A stretch of DNA of 64,000 nt, taken from assembly GCF_027944115.1 (NCBI RefSeq), contig NZ_JAPJZI010000001.1, positions 1,116,001 through 1,180,000 of the forward strand. The letters are read 5' to 3'. Below are positions 35,514 to 45,836 of the stretch, piece by piece (within the stretch, counting starts at the first letter, position 1; each line of letters starts with the position of its first letter). Made by a program: the position numbers and the translations under genes. A model generated the notes under the pieces. The model searched no databases, was not told the DNA's origin, and saw nothing but the letters and a program-made list of their open reading frames with translations. The DNA comes from Hoeflea prorocentri (lineage in GTDB: Bacteria; Pseudomonadota; Alphaproteobacteria; Rhizobiales; Rhizobiaceae).

Positions 35514-35608
35514 AAGGGCCGGCCCCGTAGACCGGCGCTATTTCTCAAGTAGGAACCAGTTCGTATCGTTCTGCAACGTCCAGTGGTCCCGCCTGCAGAC
35601 GAAGCCGT

Positions 35609-35992
35609 CTATTCGAAGGTCTTGAGATAGGCGATGACGTTCTGTCTGTCTTTTTCCTTCTTCAGGCCCGCGAAACTCATCTTGTTGCCTGGCAGATATG
35701 TCTTTGGCTTTTCGAGATAGCCGTCCAGTTCCTCCACCGTCCAGACAAACCCTTCGCCCTTTTTCTCGATGAAAATGGCAGAGTATTTGAAGTCCTCAAT
35801 CGAGGCGATTTCGTTGTCGACAATGCCGTTGAGGTGAGGTCCGACCTTGTTCTTGGCACCGTCGCCGACCGCGTGGCAGGCTTTGCATTTCCTGAACACC
35901 TTTTTGCCTGCGTCTGCGTCGCCATCGGCAAAAGCCGGTGTGGCGAGGACAGCAAGCGCAACCGATGCGATGACTGTTTTCAGGATCGACAT
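35609..35992 (-). CDS. Class I c-type cytochrome (c-550/c2-like)
   Basis: The 127-residue protein has a Sec signal peptide (MSILKTVIASVALAVLATPAFA) and one haem site CKACH (about residues 37-41), with the distal Met in PGNKMSFAG near 105. It is a periplasmic electron carrier. It lies 22 bases downstream of nosX on the same strand, so it probably belongs to the nos transcript and may feed electrons to NosZ, a role known for cytochrome c-550 in Paracoccus. The product is a likely rather than proven NosZ donor. Confidence 0.9.
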   Translation of the reverse strand: MSILKTVIASVALAVLATPAFADGDADAGKKVFRKCKACHAVGDGAKNKVGPHLNGIVDNEIASIEDFKYSAIFIEKKGEGFVWTVEELDGYLEKPKTYLPGNKMSFAGLKKEKDRQNVIAYLKTFE

Positions 35993-36014
35993 AATTATTC
36001 CTTTTGATTTTCCG

Positions 36015-36950
36015 TTAGATCAGGATTTCGAGTGAGACGTTTGGCATCGCTGCAAGTGTCGCGTCGATTTGCTCTCTCGTCATGAGGCAGAAGGCGGTGG
36101 AAAGACCGTCGGCCAGCGCCGCGTTGGCGGCAGAAACGGAAACAAGGCTCCATTGACCGCCGGGTCTGCCGGTGCGCGGATCAATGATGTGTCCGATACT
36201 GCCGGTTGCATCCAGAACGGTCCCAAGCGGGGCAGATGTCGCCAGGGCGCGATCATTTAAAGGGATCCGGCTTTGAACGCGGCCTTCGGGGTCCACGATC
36301 CCGGCGCGCCAGGGGCCGCCCCTTGGCGCTTTGCCGAGGGCGGCAGTTTCTCCCATATTGATGGCGATATCGGTCAGGCCATGCCGGCGCAGGAGAGCGG
36401 CTATCTTGTCCGTAACATAACCTTGCGCGATGCCGTTGAGAGTCAGCGCCATGTCACGGGAAGCAAAGGAGAGGGATGCGCCCCGCCTTTCAAGCCCTGT
36501 CCAGCCGGTCTGTTCCAGCACCCGGATGATCTGTTTCTCCGTCGGCGCTGTGTTGTTTGCCGAGGTCTGCGCATAGAGCGCCCACAGAGGCTGGATCGTT
36601 GGGTCGAATGCGCCCTGCGTTGCGGCATGAAGAGCGTCGCACAGCGAAAGAAGTTCGATCATTTCTGCCGGCGCATCTGACAACCGACCATCCTTGTTCA
36701 GACGGGAAAGCGCCGAGTGCGGGCGATAAAGGCTGAAAATGTTCTCAAGCCTTGAGACTTCAGCCTCCACGGCCGCAAAAACTCCGCTTGCCGCGGATGG
36801 TTCAACGCCTGCAAGGCTCATCGAGGCCGGCGCGCCAAGCGCGGTGCCGCGCCAATTGGCGACCGGAGCCGAAGCAAGTGCGGATCGCGGCAGAGCGACG
36901 GCCGCCGCAGTCAGAGCCAGAAAGCGCCGGCGCTGAAGTCGGGGCATCAT
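36015..36950 (-). CDS. nosX: FAD:protein FMN transferase for NosR (ApbE family)
   Basis: The 311-residue ApbE-like enzyme transfers FMN from FAD to a Thr in the periplasmic flavin domain of NosR. It has a twin-arginine signal (RRRFLALTAAAVALPRSALA), the ALGAPASMSLAG entrance, LSRLNKDGRLSDAP, DPTIQPLWALY, the central ALTLNGIAQGYVTDKIAALL block and a closing IDPRTGRPGGQWSLVSV. GGGGAG stands 8 bases before the ATG at 36950, which overlaps the nosL stop. It is the last nos gene of the classical nosRZDFYLX order. Confidence 0.94.
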   Translation of the reverse strand: MMPRLQRRRFLALTAAAVALPRSALASAPVANWRGTALGAPASMSLAGVEPSAASGVFAAVEAEVSRLENIFSLYRPHSALSRLNKDGRLSDAPAEMIELLSLCDALHAATQGAFDPTIQPLWALYAQTSANNTAPTEKQIIRVLEQTGWTGLERRGASLSFASRDMALTLNGIAQGYVTDKIAALLRRHGLTDIAINMGETAALGKAPRGGPWRAGIVDPEGRVQSRIPLNDRALATSAPLGTVLDATGSIGHIIDPRTGRPGGQWSLVSVSAANAALADGLSTAFCLMTREQIDATLAAMPNVSLEILI

Positions 36951-37474
36951 CGCGTCGTCTCCCCGGGCAAGTCGAACTCGACCGCGCCCAGAACCGTGTC
37001 GTCGGGAATTTCGTCGAGTGTGGCCACCTTGCCGCCGCGCTTTGCGACAAAATTCGAGGCGTCGGTTTCGTCTGCGAATGGCACGACTTCCGGCGCGCCC
37101 ATGCCGCCCTTCGCGTCGGATCCGATAACAAATTTGGCGCTGCCCGCATCGATCCAATTGCTCATTCCGGGCTCGTCCCAGCTCTTGGCGACGGACATGT
37201 TGCTGACATAGACCGCTGTCACCGGAGCCTCACGCTCGGAACTGCGCAGATAGGCGACCGCGTCGCGCACCTGCGCGAAAAACAACGGATTGGGCATGCC
37301 TTCCAGATGGATCTGTGCCTTGGGGCCGCCATGTTCGGAAACCCACATCTGGCAGTAATGGCTGAGCGCCTGCTCGGTCAGCGGCACGGGCGGCGGCGCT
37401 TCCGCCTTTTCTTCGCTGCAGGCGGAAAGGAAGAGGGCTGCAACAGGCACAAGGAGGATCAGAGCTTTTCTCAT
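36947..37474 (-). CDS. nosL: Copper chaperone lipoprotein for N2O reductase
   Basis: The 175-residue protein is a NosL lipoprotein with the lipobox LSAC at residues 16-19 (signal MRKALILLVPVAALFLSAC). The copper-binding segment HYCQMWVSEHGGPKAQIHL follows at about 40-58. NosL delivers copper to NosZ in the periplasm together with the NosDFY complex. Its ATG overlaps the nosY stop (ATGA). Confidence 0.95.
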   Translation of the reverse strand: MRKALILLVPVAALFLSACSEEKAEAPPPVPLTEQALSHYCQMWVSEHGGPKAQIHLEGMPNPLFFAQVRDAVAYLRSSEREAPVTAVYVSNMSVAKSWDEPGMSNWIDAGSAKFVIGSDAKGGMGAPEVVPFADETDASNFVAKRGGKVATLDEIPDDTVLGAVEFDLPGETTR

Positions 37475-38295
37475 GGTTCAACTCTCCTGAAGGCGTGGCG
37501 TGCAAGGAAAAAGGCCAGAACCGGCCACAGGATCAGCGAGGCAGGTGCGGCCCAGACGGGCAGGGCGCTTGCTGCGCCCGTCATGCCGTTTGCCAGTGCG
37601 ACGTTCTCGGAGGCCGAGACGTTCCACAGGCGGAAGGCGTCGGCCGGGTTAAGGGCCAGAAGCCATGGGAAGACGGAACGGGTGAAGACGCCTCCATTGT
37701 CGAAGACAACAGCGCCAAGCATGCCAAGGTCGTAGAGCACGACAAAGACCAGCCAGAGACCGGCGGCGAAGCCGGCGGCTGCCGTGGAACTGCGGGCGAG
37801 GGCGGACAGAGCGTATCCGAGCGCCAGGAAAACGGCCCCCAGCAGGATCGATGTGGCGATCAGCCGAAGAAGTGCGACAATGCTCTCCTGGCCGGCACCC
37901 CCGGCAAAGCCGGCGGCCAGTCCCGCCGCGCCGAAGCCGATGACCATCGCGAGTGCGATGGTGCCCAGATGAGCGACGAATTTGCCAAGCAGGATCTCTC
38001 CACGGGAGACGGGATAGGTCAGAAGCAGTGCCAGACCGCCGCGCTCGTTTTCACCGGCAATAGCGTCAAAAGACATCATCAGTGCCAAAAGCGGCGCGAG
38101 GTAGACCGACAGGGTTGTCATCGATGCGACGGAAACCGTCAGCAGGTCGACCCCGAGCGCGCCGGTTGGCGCTGCGCCGGCAAATGTCAGCGCCAGGGCG
38201 AAGAGCGTCATGATGAGACTTGCCATGACCACCCAGAGATTGCGCCGTGCGATGTGAAATTCTGCCGCTGCGACGGCCAGGATGCGCGACATCAT
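37471..38295 (-). CDS. nosY: ABC permease of the N2O reductase maturation complex
   Basis: The 274-residue protein has about six membrane helices and the ABC-2/NosY pattern (AVAAAEFHIARRNLWVVMASLIMTLFALALTF near the N-terminus, FDAIAGENERGGLALLLTYPVSRGEILLGKFVAH). It is the channel part of NosFY, which works with NosD to shape the copper centres of NosZ. Its start overlaps the nosF stop (ATGA). Confidence 0.95.
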   Translation of the reverse strand: MMSRILAVAAAEFHIARRNLWVVMASLIMTLFALALTFAGAAPTGALGVDLLTVSVASMTTLSVYLAPLLALMMSFDAIAGENERGGLALLLTYPVSRGEILLGKFVAHLGTIALAMVIGFGAAGLAAGFAGGAGQESIVALLRLIATSILLGAVFLALGYALSALARSSTAAAGFAAGLWLVFVVLYDLGMLGAVVFDNGGVFTRSVFPWLLALNPADAFRLWNVSASENVALANGMTGAASALPVWAAPASLILWPVLAFFLARHAFRRVEP

Positions 38296-39224
38296 GTGCG
38301 ATCCTCCCCTGAATAATGGCGATAAAGGTCTTCAAGGCTCGGCGGATCCATCTCGACGTCGATAACGAGATCGCCGAGGGCGGCGATATGGGCGAGACGC
38401 TCCATCTTGTTTTCCGGCTGGCACAGAAGTTCGACCGAGGCACCGTTGATACGCTTGCCGCCGAGCCGGGCATGGATTTCCGCCGCGTCGTTGTCGCGCG
38501 CCGTCAACATGAGCCTTATCGGCAGCTCGGCACGTGAGCTTAGATGCGCCAGCGTATCGTTGGCGACGAGCTGTCCCTTTCGCATGATGGCGATGCGGTC
38601 CGTTCGTGCCTCGACTTCCGTCAGGGCGTGGGAGGCAATGAGGACAGCTGTGCCGTTTGAGGCCATTTCGTCGATAATCGCATAGAGGTCATGCCGTGAA
38701 ATCGGATCGAGCCCGCTGGTCGGTTCGTCGAGCAGGGCGATGCTTGGCTTGCCAAGTAAAACCTGAGCCAAACCAAGGCGTTGACGCATTCCCTTCGACC
38801 AGGTTCCAATGCGCCTGTCGGCCGCGTCGGCAAGACCGACGCGCTCAAGCAGCGGTCCCGTCACTTTCGGGGACTCGCCGGCCAGCCGGGCAAACAGCTT
38901 TAATTGTTCGCGTCCCGTCAGGGAGCGATGGAAGGTGACCGCCTCGGGAAGATAGGCGGACGCCTTGCGCGCCTCCGCCGAGCCGGGCACAGCGTTGGCG
39001 ACCCGGACTTCGCCTTCGCTCGGCGACCAAAGACCCAGGACGATCTTCATGAGCGTCGTTTTGCCCGCACCATTGTGGCCGAGAAGTGCCACCCTTTCGC
39101 CGGGCGCGAGGAAAAAATTGACGTCGTGCAGGGTCTCGGCGTCGCCGTGACGCTTGAAGAGACCCGTGACCGAAAGGACAGAGTCGGTTTGAGGAGGCAT
39201 TTGATCTTTCATGGGATTGCTCAT
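38292..39224 (-). CDS. nosF: ATP-binding protein of the N2O reductase maturation complex
   Basis: The 310-residue ATPase has Walker [14 protein letters not shown], signature WSKGMRQRLGLAQVL (WSKGM in place of LSGGQ, common in NosF), Walker B IALLDEPTSGLD and H-loop IASHALTEVE. It couples ATP use to NosD-mediated copper delivery via NosY. The ATG overlaps the nosD stop (ATGA). Confidence 0.96.
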   Translation of the reverse strand: MSNPMKDQMPPQTDSVLSVTGLFKRHGDAETLHDVNFFLAPGERVALLGHNGAGKTTLMKIVLGLWSPSEGEVRVANAVPGSAEARKASAYLPEAVTFHRSLTGREQLKLFARLAGESPKVTGPLLERVGLADAADRRIGTWSKGMRQRLGLAQVLLGKPSIALLDEPTSGLDPISRHDLYAIIDEMASNGTAVLIASHALTEVEARTDRIAIMRKGQLVANDTLAHLSSRAELPIRLMLTARDNDAAEIHARLGGKRINGASVELLCQPENKMERLAHIAALGDLVIDVEMDPPSLEDLYRHYSGEDRT

Positions 39225-40480
39225 GATGCATCTCCAAGGTCAGGGACCGTGATTTCAACCGGCCGCATCAACGGCTTGCTGTCGATCACGCCGCCCGGAA
39301 GCAGTGCCGGAAAACTCGACTGAGCCCAGCGCACAAGCTGAACGGCTGGCGCGCCAAGAAGCAACTTGGCGGCAGGCTGGGTCCAAAGGATGTGATCCAT
39401 GCTGTCATTGGGACGGTAGGGGGCGTCGGCTATGCCGTCACCGTTTATGTCATAGGCGGCGAAATCGCTCCAATGGTTGCCGCGGCCTTCCGCGGACCAG
39501 TCGACCCAGCGCGAGCCGACATATTTGACCTGTGTCCGGTTGCCGATGAAGGCGTTGCCGGTGATCGCGTTGCGTTCCGAACCGGCGGTGAAATGGATGC
39601 CGATGGCGCAACGCTCGAACCGGTTGCCGTCCACGATGTTCTTGTGCGCATTGTAGAGAAAGACACAGCGGTTCTTTCCGTCCCGGACAAGATTGCTGCG
39701 TATCTCTGACTGGTTGGCATAGTTGAGCATGACACCATGCTCCGCATCGCCGATCGAAATATTGCCGACCACCCGCACACGCTTTGAAAACATGACGGCG
39801 TAGCCCAAATCATTGCCGATGGAGATGTTGCCGGACACTTCACTGTCGTCGGCGTACATGTAGTGGACCGCGAAGCGCAGATTGCGGAAGCGGTTGTTGG
39901 TGAATTTGTTCTTCTTCGACGTGTTGACGAAAATTCCGTCGCGGCCCCAGCGGACGTCGTTGCCGTCAACGACCGCACCCGGCGCGTTCCAGACATAGAC
40001 ACCATTGCCGCGATCATTCATCCGGTGATCCTTGCGGCCGATGATAAGATTGCCGGATACGCGTGCATTCTTTGCGCCATGAATATCAACGCCATGCAGA
40101 TTTTCGATGATCCGATTGTCTTCGACGACGGCGCCTTTGGCTTTCTTGTCGAGCTTGACGCCCGAGTCGATCGTCTCGTGGGAGGATCCCGATCCCTTGA
40201 TGGTCAGACCGCGTATGGTCACGTCCGGAGCGGAGACGGTTATGACGCTGCCGGTCCCGCTACCTTCCAGGGAAGCCTCGCCGTCACCGTCCAAGGTCAG
40301 GGGGCGGTCAATCACTATGCTGGCGAAATGGGTGCCGGGGGCGAGACGCAGAATGTCGCCATCCTGCGCCTCGCCCAAAGCAGTTTCCAACGCCCCGGGC
40401 TCTGCCGGCACATATCGTTCGTCCGCAAGGCAAGCCAGCGGCCAAATCAACAGCGCGGTCATGAGCCCGAGACGCAGCAT
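39221..40480 (-). CDS. nosD: Periplasmic copper-site assembly protein of N2O reductase
   Basis: The 419-residue NosD has a signal peptide (MLRLGLMTALLIWPLACLA) and then parallel beta-helix repeats (NosD/CASH type) visible as repeated ITGN, IDGN and VSGN-like turns such as VVDGNDVRWGRDGIFVN. It contacts NosZ and is fed by NosFY. The start at 40480 is taken because AGAGGAG lies upstream within the nosZ tail, 2 bases after its stop. The C-terminal segment ends with PVEITVPDLGDAS. Confidence 0.95.
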   Translation of the reverse strand: MLRLGLMTALLIWPLACLADERYVPAEPGALETALGEAQDGDILRLAPGTHFASIVIDRPLTLDGDGEASLEGSGTGSVITVSAPDVTIRGLTIKGSGSSHETIDSGVKLDKKAKGAVVEDNRIIENLHGVDIHGAKNARVSGNLIIGRKDHRMNDRGNGVYVWNAPGAVVDGNDVRWGRDGIFVNTSKKNKFTNNRFRNLRFAVHYMYADDSEVSGNISIGNDLGYAVMFSKRVRVVGNISIGDAEHGVMLNYANQSEIRSNLVRDGKNRCVFLYNAHKNIVDGNRFERCAIGIHFTAGSERNAITGNAFIGNRTQVKYVGSRWVDWSAEGRGNHWSDFAAYDINGDGIADAPYRPNDSMDHILWTQPAAKLLLGAPAVQLVRWAQSSFPALLPGGVIDSKPLMRPVEITVPDLGDAS

Positions 40481-40482
40481 GG

Positions 40483-42384
40483 TCAGGCTCCTCTGGGCTC
40501 GACGAACATGCGGCCGCGCATTTCCATGTGCAGCGCGTGGCAGAACCACTGGCAGTAGAACCAGTGAACGCCCGGACGTTCCGCAACGAATGTCACGGAG
40601 GCCGTTGCCAATGGCGCCACTTCAATGGCGACGCCGAAGTTCGACAGGCAGAAGCCGTGGGTCAGGTCGTCGATATCGTCGAGGTTGGTGATGTAGACCG
40701 TCACCTCATCGCCCTGCTTCACCGTGAATTTCTCCATGCTGAAGGTGGGCGCGACGGATGTCATATAGACCCGTACCTTGTTGCCGTCCCGGATCGGTTC
40801 CTCGGCGCCTTCCTCCAGATCGACGCCATCGGCGGCGGCCTGTTTGATGGCGTCCTCGAACATCGGGTCGTTGCGGTCCCAGACGGTGACCGGATTGACC
40901 TTGGAACGGTGGACGATGATGCTGTCATGCGGCTCGGCGAATGTCGGGCCGTCATGGACAACCTTCATCTCGTCGCCCGAGATATCGATGAGCTGCTCAT
41001 TCTCCGGCTTCAGCGGACCAACGTTCAAGAAACGGTCCTTGGAGAACTTGTTCATCGAAATCAGCCATTTGCCGTCAGCTTCCGCGGTTTCACCCATGGA
41101 GGTTGAGTTATGGCCCGGCTGATAGTGAACGTCGACCTTGGAGATGATCGGATCGACATCAGCACCTGCATAGGCCTGCAGGGCCTTGTCCATGTTCCAC
41201 TTGACGACCTGGCTGTCGAGGAAGAGGGTCGTGAAGCAGTTGCCCTTGCCGTCGAAGGCCGTGTGGAGGGGCCCAAGACCAAGCTGAGGCTCGGCGACGA
41301 TGCAGGAACGCGGATCGGCATCGGCATCGAACAGAGGAGCGACTTTTTCCACATCGATCACCGAGACGGTCGGCGACAGCTTCCCGTTGATGACCACGTG
41401 ACGCTTGTCCGGCGCCGTGTTGCAGCCGTGCGGGCTGTTGGGGATCGGTACGTAGCGGGTCAGCTTCGAGCCTTTGCGGCCATCGACGACAGGCACGCCA
41501 TGCAGCTCCTGATAATCACCGGCTGCGACAGCCTCTTCGATGCGCTTGATGTCGAAAATGACCACATGGTCCGTTTCGTTTGCCGTCATTTCGGCAAGGT
41601 TCGTACCCATCTCCGAGTTGTAGCTGGTGGCGAATGCGTATTTGCCCTGATAGTCGCAGTCGCAATTGTCAAGGTTACCGCTGACGATGACCTGCCATGC
41701 CACTTCCATCTTGTCGCCGTCGATGGCGGAGAAGATGTTGACGTATTCTTCGGGCTTGTCGAGGATCGTGCCGTCATTGATCAACGGAGCCTCGTGTTCG
41801 CCATTGGCGAAGACATAGCCGGTGCGTGGATACTTCTGCGGACGCAGACCGTGAATGTCCTTTGCGTTCGGGATCTCGAGGATCTTGTCGCATTTCATGA
41901 CATCGCAACGGATGCGGGCAACACGCGTATTGGCCTTGTCGTTGGCGAAGAGGTAGCGCCCGTCATAGGTGCCGTCGGTAAACGACATATGCGGGTGGTG
42001 CAGGTCGCCATTGTCATAGGTGACCTTTCCCTGCGCCTTCAGATAGGCCTTGGTTTCAGGCAACAGGCCTTCCGTCATGATCTTCAGCGATTCATTCGTC
42101 TGGCCCCAGCCCGTTGCCGAGCAGCGGTTGAAGACGGGAATACGCATCAGTTCGCGCATGGACGGAACGCCCAGAATGCGGATCTCTCCGGTCTGGCCGG
42201 ACGACCAGAAGCCGTAATATTCGTCCAGTTCGCCGGGTGCCAGCGCGAAGTCTCCGGATGCGGCCTGTGCAGGCTCACCGGATGCAAGGAGGCTGGTGCC
42301 GGCCGCGGCCAACACTGCTCCCCCTGCCGTTGCTCCGAGCAAGTCACGCCTGTTGATGGTCAATGATTTACTCTTTTCAGACAT
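40483..42384 (-). CDS. nosZ: Nitrous oxide reductase
   Basis: The 633-residue enzyme reduces N2O to N2 in the periplasm. It starts with a twin-arginine signal ([18 protein letters not shown]), which marks it as clade I. The CuZ region shows [16 protein letters not shown], and the C-terminus has the CuA site [12 protein letters not shown] with Cys611, Cys615, His619 and Met622. AAGGAGAG precedes the ATG; the first 8 bases overlap the nosR end. It is the second gene of the nosRZDFYLX operon. Confidence 0.98.
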   Translation of the reverse strand: MSEKSKSLTINRRDLLGATAGGAVLAAAGTSLLASGEPAQAASGDFALAPGELDEYYGFWSSGQTGEIRILGVPSMRELMRIPVFNRCSATGWGQTNESLKIMTEGLLPETKAYLKAQGKVTYDNGDLHHPHMSFTDGTYDGRYLFANDKANTRVARIRCDVMKCDKILEIPNAKDIHGLRPQKYPRTGYVFANGEHEAPLINDGTILDKPEEYVNIFSAIDGDKMEVAWQVIVSGNLDNCDCDYQGKYAFATSYNSEMGTNLAEMTANETDHVVIFDIKRIEEAVAAGDYQELHGVPVVDGRKGSKLTRYVPIPNSPHGCNTAPDKRHVVINGKLSPTVSVIDVEKVAPLFDADADPRSCIVAEPQLGLGPLHTAFDGKGNCFTTLFLDSQVVKWNMDKALQAYAGADVDPIISKVDVHYQPGHNSTSMGETAEADGKWLISMNKFSKDRFLNVGPLKPENEQLIDISGDEMKVVHDGPTFAEPHDSIIVHRSKVNPVTVWDRNDPMFEDAIKQAAADGVDLEEGAEEPIRDGNKVRVYMTSVAPTFSMEKFTVKQGDEVTVYITNLDDIDDLTHGFCLSNFGVAIEVAPLATASVTFVAERPGVHWFYCQWFCHALHMEMRGRMFVEPRGA

Positions 42385-44566
42385 TAGCTCTCTCCTTTTT
42401 AGAAGCCGGTATGGTGGCTGCCGCGGGCGGCGCCGTGGGATTCTTCTTGTTGCGCGCTTCGAAGGCGGCGCGGCTTTTGAGCTTGCGCATCACGACGGGG
42501 CATTTGCTCCCGGACTGGTAAAGCACCTGGCAGTGCAGGCAGTTGACGCATTCATTGGGATTGATCTCGCCGGTCGGGTGAATGGCCTGGACCGGGCATT
42601 CATTGGCGCAGGTCCGGCAAGGATGACCGCACTCGTGATAACGCTTGAGCCAGTCGAACATGCGGATGCGGGCCGGTATCGCCAACGCCGCGCCAAGCGG
42701 GCACAGGTAACGACAGTAAAAACGCTCGACAAAAAGGCCAACAACGAGGAGACCGACGGCGAACAGGACAAAGGGCCATGCGCGGGCGAACTTCAGAATG
42801 ATCGCCGTTTTGAAGGGTTCGACCTCGGCAAAGGTTTCGGCCAATGGTATCGAGCCCAGCGATATGCCGAAGAGCGCAAGGAAAATCATGTATTTGACCG
42901 GCCACAGCCTTTCGTGGAGGCCCCAGGGCAACTCCCACTGCGGAACCTTGAGGGCGCGGGCGATCTTGTTGGTCAGTTCTTGCAGGGCCCCGAACGGGCA
43001 TAGCCAGCCGCAATAGGCTCCTCGTCCCCAGAAGACGAGGGCGGCGGCGACGGAGAACCAGAGGATGAAGATCATCGGGTCGAGCAGGAACGCATCCCAG
43101 GTAAAACCCTGTTGCAGCGCGCCGGCAAGAGCCATGAGGTTGACCACGGAGAGCTGGGCATTGGCGTACCAGCCGAGAAATACCAGCGTGACGGTGAGGA
43201 AACCCATGCGGAACCAGAACAGCGCACGCTCGTTGCGCGTGGCCTGAAGCTGGAAGAAGAAGACGCCGGTGAGCACCGTAAGCATGGCTGCAAGCACACC
43301 GATCTCGATCTTGCGGTCGAGCCAGATGCGTTGCCAAAGCGCGGTCTTTGCGGCGGCCTCTTCGGCTGCGTCATCTACGGAGACGGGCGTTACGGGAAGA
43401 AGATATTTCTCTGGCAGTCTGTAGCCGAGATCAAAGGTCAGGAAGCTCTTGTCCACCGGGCCGGTTGCCCGCTGCGCCAGAAGCTGAAGACGCCAGGGTT
43501 CAGCTGGATCAAACTCGGAATCGGCCGGGATTTTGAAAATGTCCAGCTCGGTAAAATTGGGCGCGTCGGATGTAGCCGTCGTGCCGAGGCGGCGGTGCTG
43601 CTTGTCGAAGAAGCGCACGGACCAGTCGCCCTGAATGAGCTGTATGCGGTCGAATATGCCGCCGCGCACATAGCCTGAGCCCTTGAAGGAATAGCGGCCC
43701 CTGCCGGCCACCAGGATTGCGTGTTCGCCTTCGTCGAGCCATTCTTCGAGGTTCGCGTATTCGGCGTCACCAAGCAGGCTGAGGCCGATGGACGGCACGC
43801 TGACGAGCGCCGCCTTCATATCGATATAGGTGTCCGTGTCAGGACCCTTATCCGGGCGTGCAGCAGCGCGGGCATCGCCGGAATTTGCAAAGGCGCTGTT
43901 GATCTGACCAACGTCCAGGGTCAGCGAGCGGATTGAGCCATCCCCGGTCAGGGTCAGCCAGTCTTCGGTCTCGCTGAGATCCATATTCAGTTCGCGCTGC
44001 GGCCCGCTGGCAGCGTCCGGGGATAGGCCGCCCAGGCCAAGGGCGCGGGCAACCTTTAGTCCGCCACGCACAAGTGAATCGTCGATGACCATGATGGTTA
44101 CGGTGGCGCCGGAAATGATATCGAGCTCATGGGCCGATCCGCCTGCGGCTGCCTCGGCCTTCAAATCGAGGCCGGCATAGCCTTCCGTCAGGCGCTTGAC
44201 CTTGGCGTCCGGTATGCCGATGAGAACAATGGGTTCGGAGTGCTCGACGAGCTGCACGCCTGTCAGGACTGCGTCGTCATTCATGGCTGCGACCACGTGG
44301 ATCGGTTTGCCGGAATAGCCGGTCGTCCCGACAAAATCAGATGTCAGGAATACCCAGCCGACTGTCTTTCCGTCTTTTAAGACCGGGGCGACCGGGACAT
44401 CATTGCGCAGGCCGCCGAATCCTGTTGCGCCCGGTACAAGTTGACTGGCCTCCAGTTTGCCGAGGAAACGCGGTAGTTCAGCCTCATCTGCGGCAAATGC
44501 CGGCAGTGCAAGCAAAAGCATCGCAAGAGCCAGAAAGGCGCTCAGACAGGTGCGGGTCTGCAACAA
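42377..44566 (-). CDS. nosR: Nos operon regulator and flavin/iron-sulfur membrane protein
   Basis: NosR is a polytopic membrane protein needed for nosZ expression and for electron supply to NosZ. It shows a signal peptide, a periplasmic FMN-binding domain with the SGAT acceptor motif ([11 protein letters not shown]), five to six membrane helices, two Cys-x3-Cys-Pro motifs ([11 protein letters not shown] and [11 protein letters not shown]) and a C-terminal ferredoxin part ([13 protein letters not shown] and CVNCLHCQ). A TTG start at 44566 is preferred: GGGGAGA precedes it and the FNR-type box at 44617-44630 puts transcription near 44582. ATG at 44578 or 44611 are in frame alternatives. Confidence 0.95.
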   Translation of the reverse strand: MLQTRTCLSAFLALAMLLLALPAFAADEAELPRFLGKLEASQLVPGATGFGGLRNDVPVAPVLKDGKTVGWVFLTSDFVGTTGYSGKPIHVVAAMNDDAVLTGVQLVEHSEPIVLIGIPDAKVKRLTEGYAGLDLKAEAAAGGSAHELDIISGATVTIMVIDDSLVRGGLKVARALGLGGLSPDAASGPQRELNMDLSETEDWLTLTGDGSIRSLTLDVGQINSAFANSGDARAAARPDKGPDTDTYIDMKAALVSVPSIGLSLLGDAEYANLEEWLDEGEHAILVAGRGRYSFKGSGYVRGGIFDRIQLIQGDWSVRFFDKQHRRLGTTATSDAPNFTELDIFKIPADSEFDPAEPWRLQLLAQRATGPVDKSFLTFDLGYRLPEKYLLPVTPVSVDDAAEEAAAKTALWQRIWLDRKIEIGVLAAMLTVLTGVFFFQLQATRNERALFWFRMGFLTVTLVFLGWYANAQLSVVNLMALAGALQQGFTWDAFLLDPMIFILWFSVAAALVFWGRGAYCGWLCPFGALQELTNKIARALKVPQWELPWGLHERLWPVKYMIFLALFGISLGSIPLAETFAEVEPFKTAIILKFARAWPFVLFAVGLLVVGLFVERFYCRYLCPLGAALAIPARIRMFDWLKRYHECGHPCRTCANECPVQAIHPTGEINPNECVNCLHCQVLYQSGSKCPVVMRKLKSRAAFEARNKKNPTAPPAAATIPASKKERANV

Positions 44567-44616
44567 GGTTCTCCCCATTTCAGGAGAAACACTGTCAGTT
44601 TTTGGGGGCATTTGCC

Positions 44617-44630
44617 TTGACGATCGTCAA
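44617..44630. promoter_or_regulatory. Crp/Fnr (NNR/FNR-type) box upstream of nosR
   Basis: TTGAC-GATC-GTCAA is a perfect 14-base palindrome. Read for nosR on the minus strand, class II spacing (centre at -41.5) predicts transcription from about 44582. The nnrS stop lies only 19 bases further upstream, so the nosR promoter region is squeezed between the two genes. Confidence 0.85.
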
Positions 44631-44648
44631 GTGAGTTGCCGGCTCTTG

Positions 44649-45836
44649 CTACAACTTTCGCGGCGTGATCAGGATCGGAAAGAACACCGAAACAAATATC
44701 GCGAAGGCGATGATCCAAAGGGCGCCTGATGTCAACGTTGCGATGTTGTACCAATCAAGACCCGCTATCGATCCCGAGGCGCGAAAAATGGCGGCGGCCG
44801 CGATCAACCCATAGGCAAGGGCGACAGAGCGAGGTGCGGTGAGGGGCAATCCGGCGTGCCCGAGAATTGCCCGGCTCATGACCGCAAGGGTCATACCGCC
44901 AACGGCCCCGATCCCAAGGAGATGCAGCGCAGCAACCTGACTGATCAAACCGAGATAGGCGAGGCCGAGTGCAAGGTAGCCGGCGGCAAGCATGGCAAAG
45001 CCGAGGTGCAGGCTCCACAGGATCGGTTTGTCGAGGCACCAGAGTGTGCGCCAACCTGCAAGGCGCAAAGCCTGCGACAGGCCGGTCACAATCGCCAGAA
45101 CACCGATGGCACTCTCGGACGGAACGAAGACCAAAAGCAGCGGCAACAGGATCGCTGAGGCGATTGCCGTTGCGTCGAGCGGTTGAAACGATTGCGGAAG
45201 GTTCTCTTCCACACCGGCCCGGGTCATGGCGTTGCGGGTGAACGCTGGCGTTACTCTGCCGCCGATCACGACAATGACGGCAGTGACTGCAAGCAGCCCA
45301 AGGTGCAGGCCGGGCTCGACACCATCGGCTATCAGTCCCGTCCATTCCAGATGAACCAGAAGGTTGCCGCTCCAGATCATGGTCAATAGGACGAGAAACA
45401 TCAGATTTTGCGGTTTGGGGCGTTTGACGAGCTGAGTCGCGATCTTGGCAGCAAGCACCGGCAGGAATGCCAGGTCGATGACGGCAACAATGAACGGATC
45501 GATATGGCCTGACCACCAGACGGCCAGGCGGCCGGCCAGCCATAGTCCGGAAACAGCCAGTATGAACGCGTGGCGGGCGGCCTTGGCTCCGGTCCAGTTG
45601 GGAACTGCGGTCAGGAAAAAGCCGCCCATCGCGGCCCCGGCATAGCCGAAGATCATTTCATGCGCATGCCACAGATGTGGTGCCGGCGCAAACGGCATGG
45701 ATATGATCAGTCCGCCGGTCGCGTGAACTGCAAGCCATCCTTCCCAAAGTGCGATGGAAAATACCGCGAACAGCCCGGCGGCCAGGAAAAAGACCCTGAA
45801 ACCGTCACCGAAAAGGGTTCGCAAGGCTGCTATCAT
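44649..45836 (-). CDS. nnrS: NnrS family membrane protein
   Basis: The roughly 395-residue protein has about twelve hydrophobic helices and the NnrS landmarks PAPHLWHAHEMIFGYAGAAMGGFFLTAVPNWTG near the N-terminus and GGRVTPAFTRNAM in the middle. NnrS is a haem- and copper-binding protein tied to denitrification and NO tolerance. The start at 45836 is preferred because AAGGG is 9 bases upstream; GTG at 45842 is possible. A TTGAC-GAAA-GTCAA box at 45974-45987 lies in its upstream region. It ends 18 bases before the nosR box. Confidence 0.93.
   Translation of the reverse strand: MIAALRTLFGDGFRVFFLAAGLFAVFSIALWEGWLAVHATGGLIISMPFAPAPHLWHAHEMIFGYAGAAMGGFFLTAVPNWTGAKAARHAFILAVSGLWLAGRLAVWWSGHIDPFIVAVIDLAFLPVLAAKIATQLVKRPKPQNLMFLVLLTMIWSGNLLVHLEWTGLIADGVEPGLHLGLLAVTAVIVVIGGRVTPAFTRNAMTRAGVEENLPQSFQPLDATAIASAILLPLLLVFVPSESAIGVLAIVTGLSQALRLAGWRTLWCLDKPILWSLHLGFAMLAAGYLALGLAYLGLISQVAALHLLGIGAVGGMTLAVMSRAILGHAGLPLTAPRSVALAYGLIAAAAIFRASGSIAGLDWYNIATLTSGALWIIAFAIFVSVFFPILITPRKL

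Noticed and set aside
35514-35608. GC-rich repeat after the DUF4202 gene as a terminator
   Set aside because: The stem is only about five bases with a long loop and the T tract is interrupted, so it falls short of a confident call.
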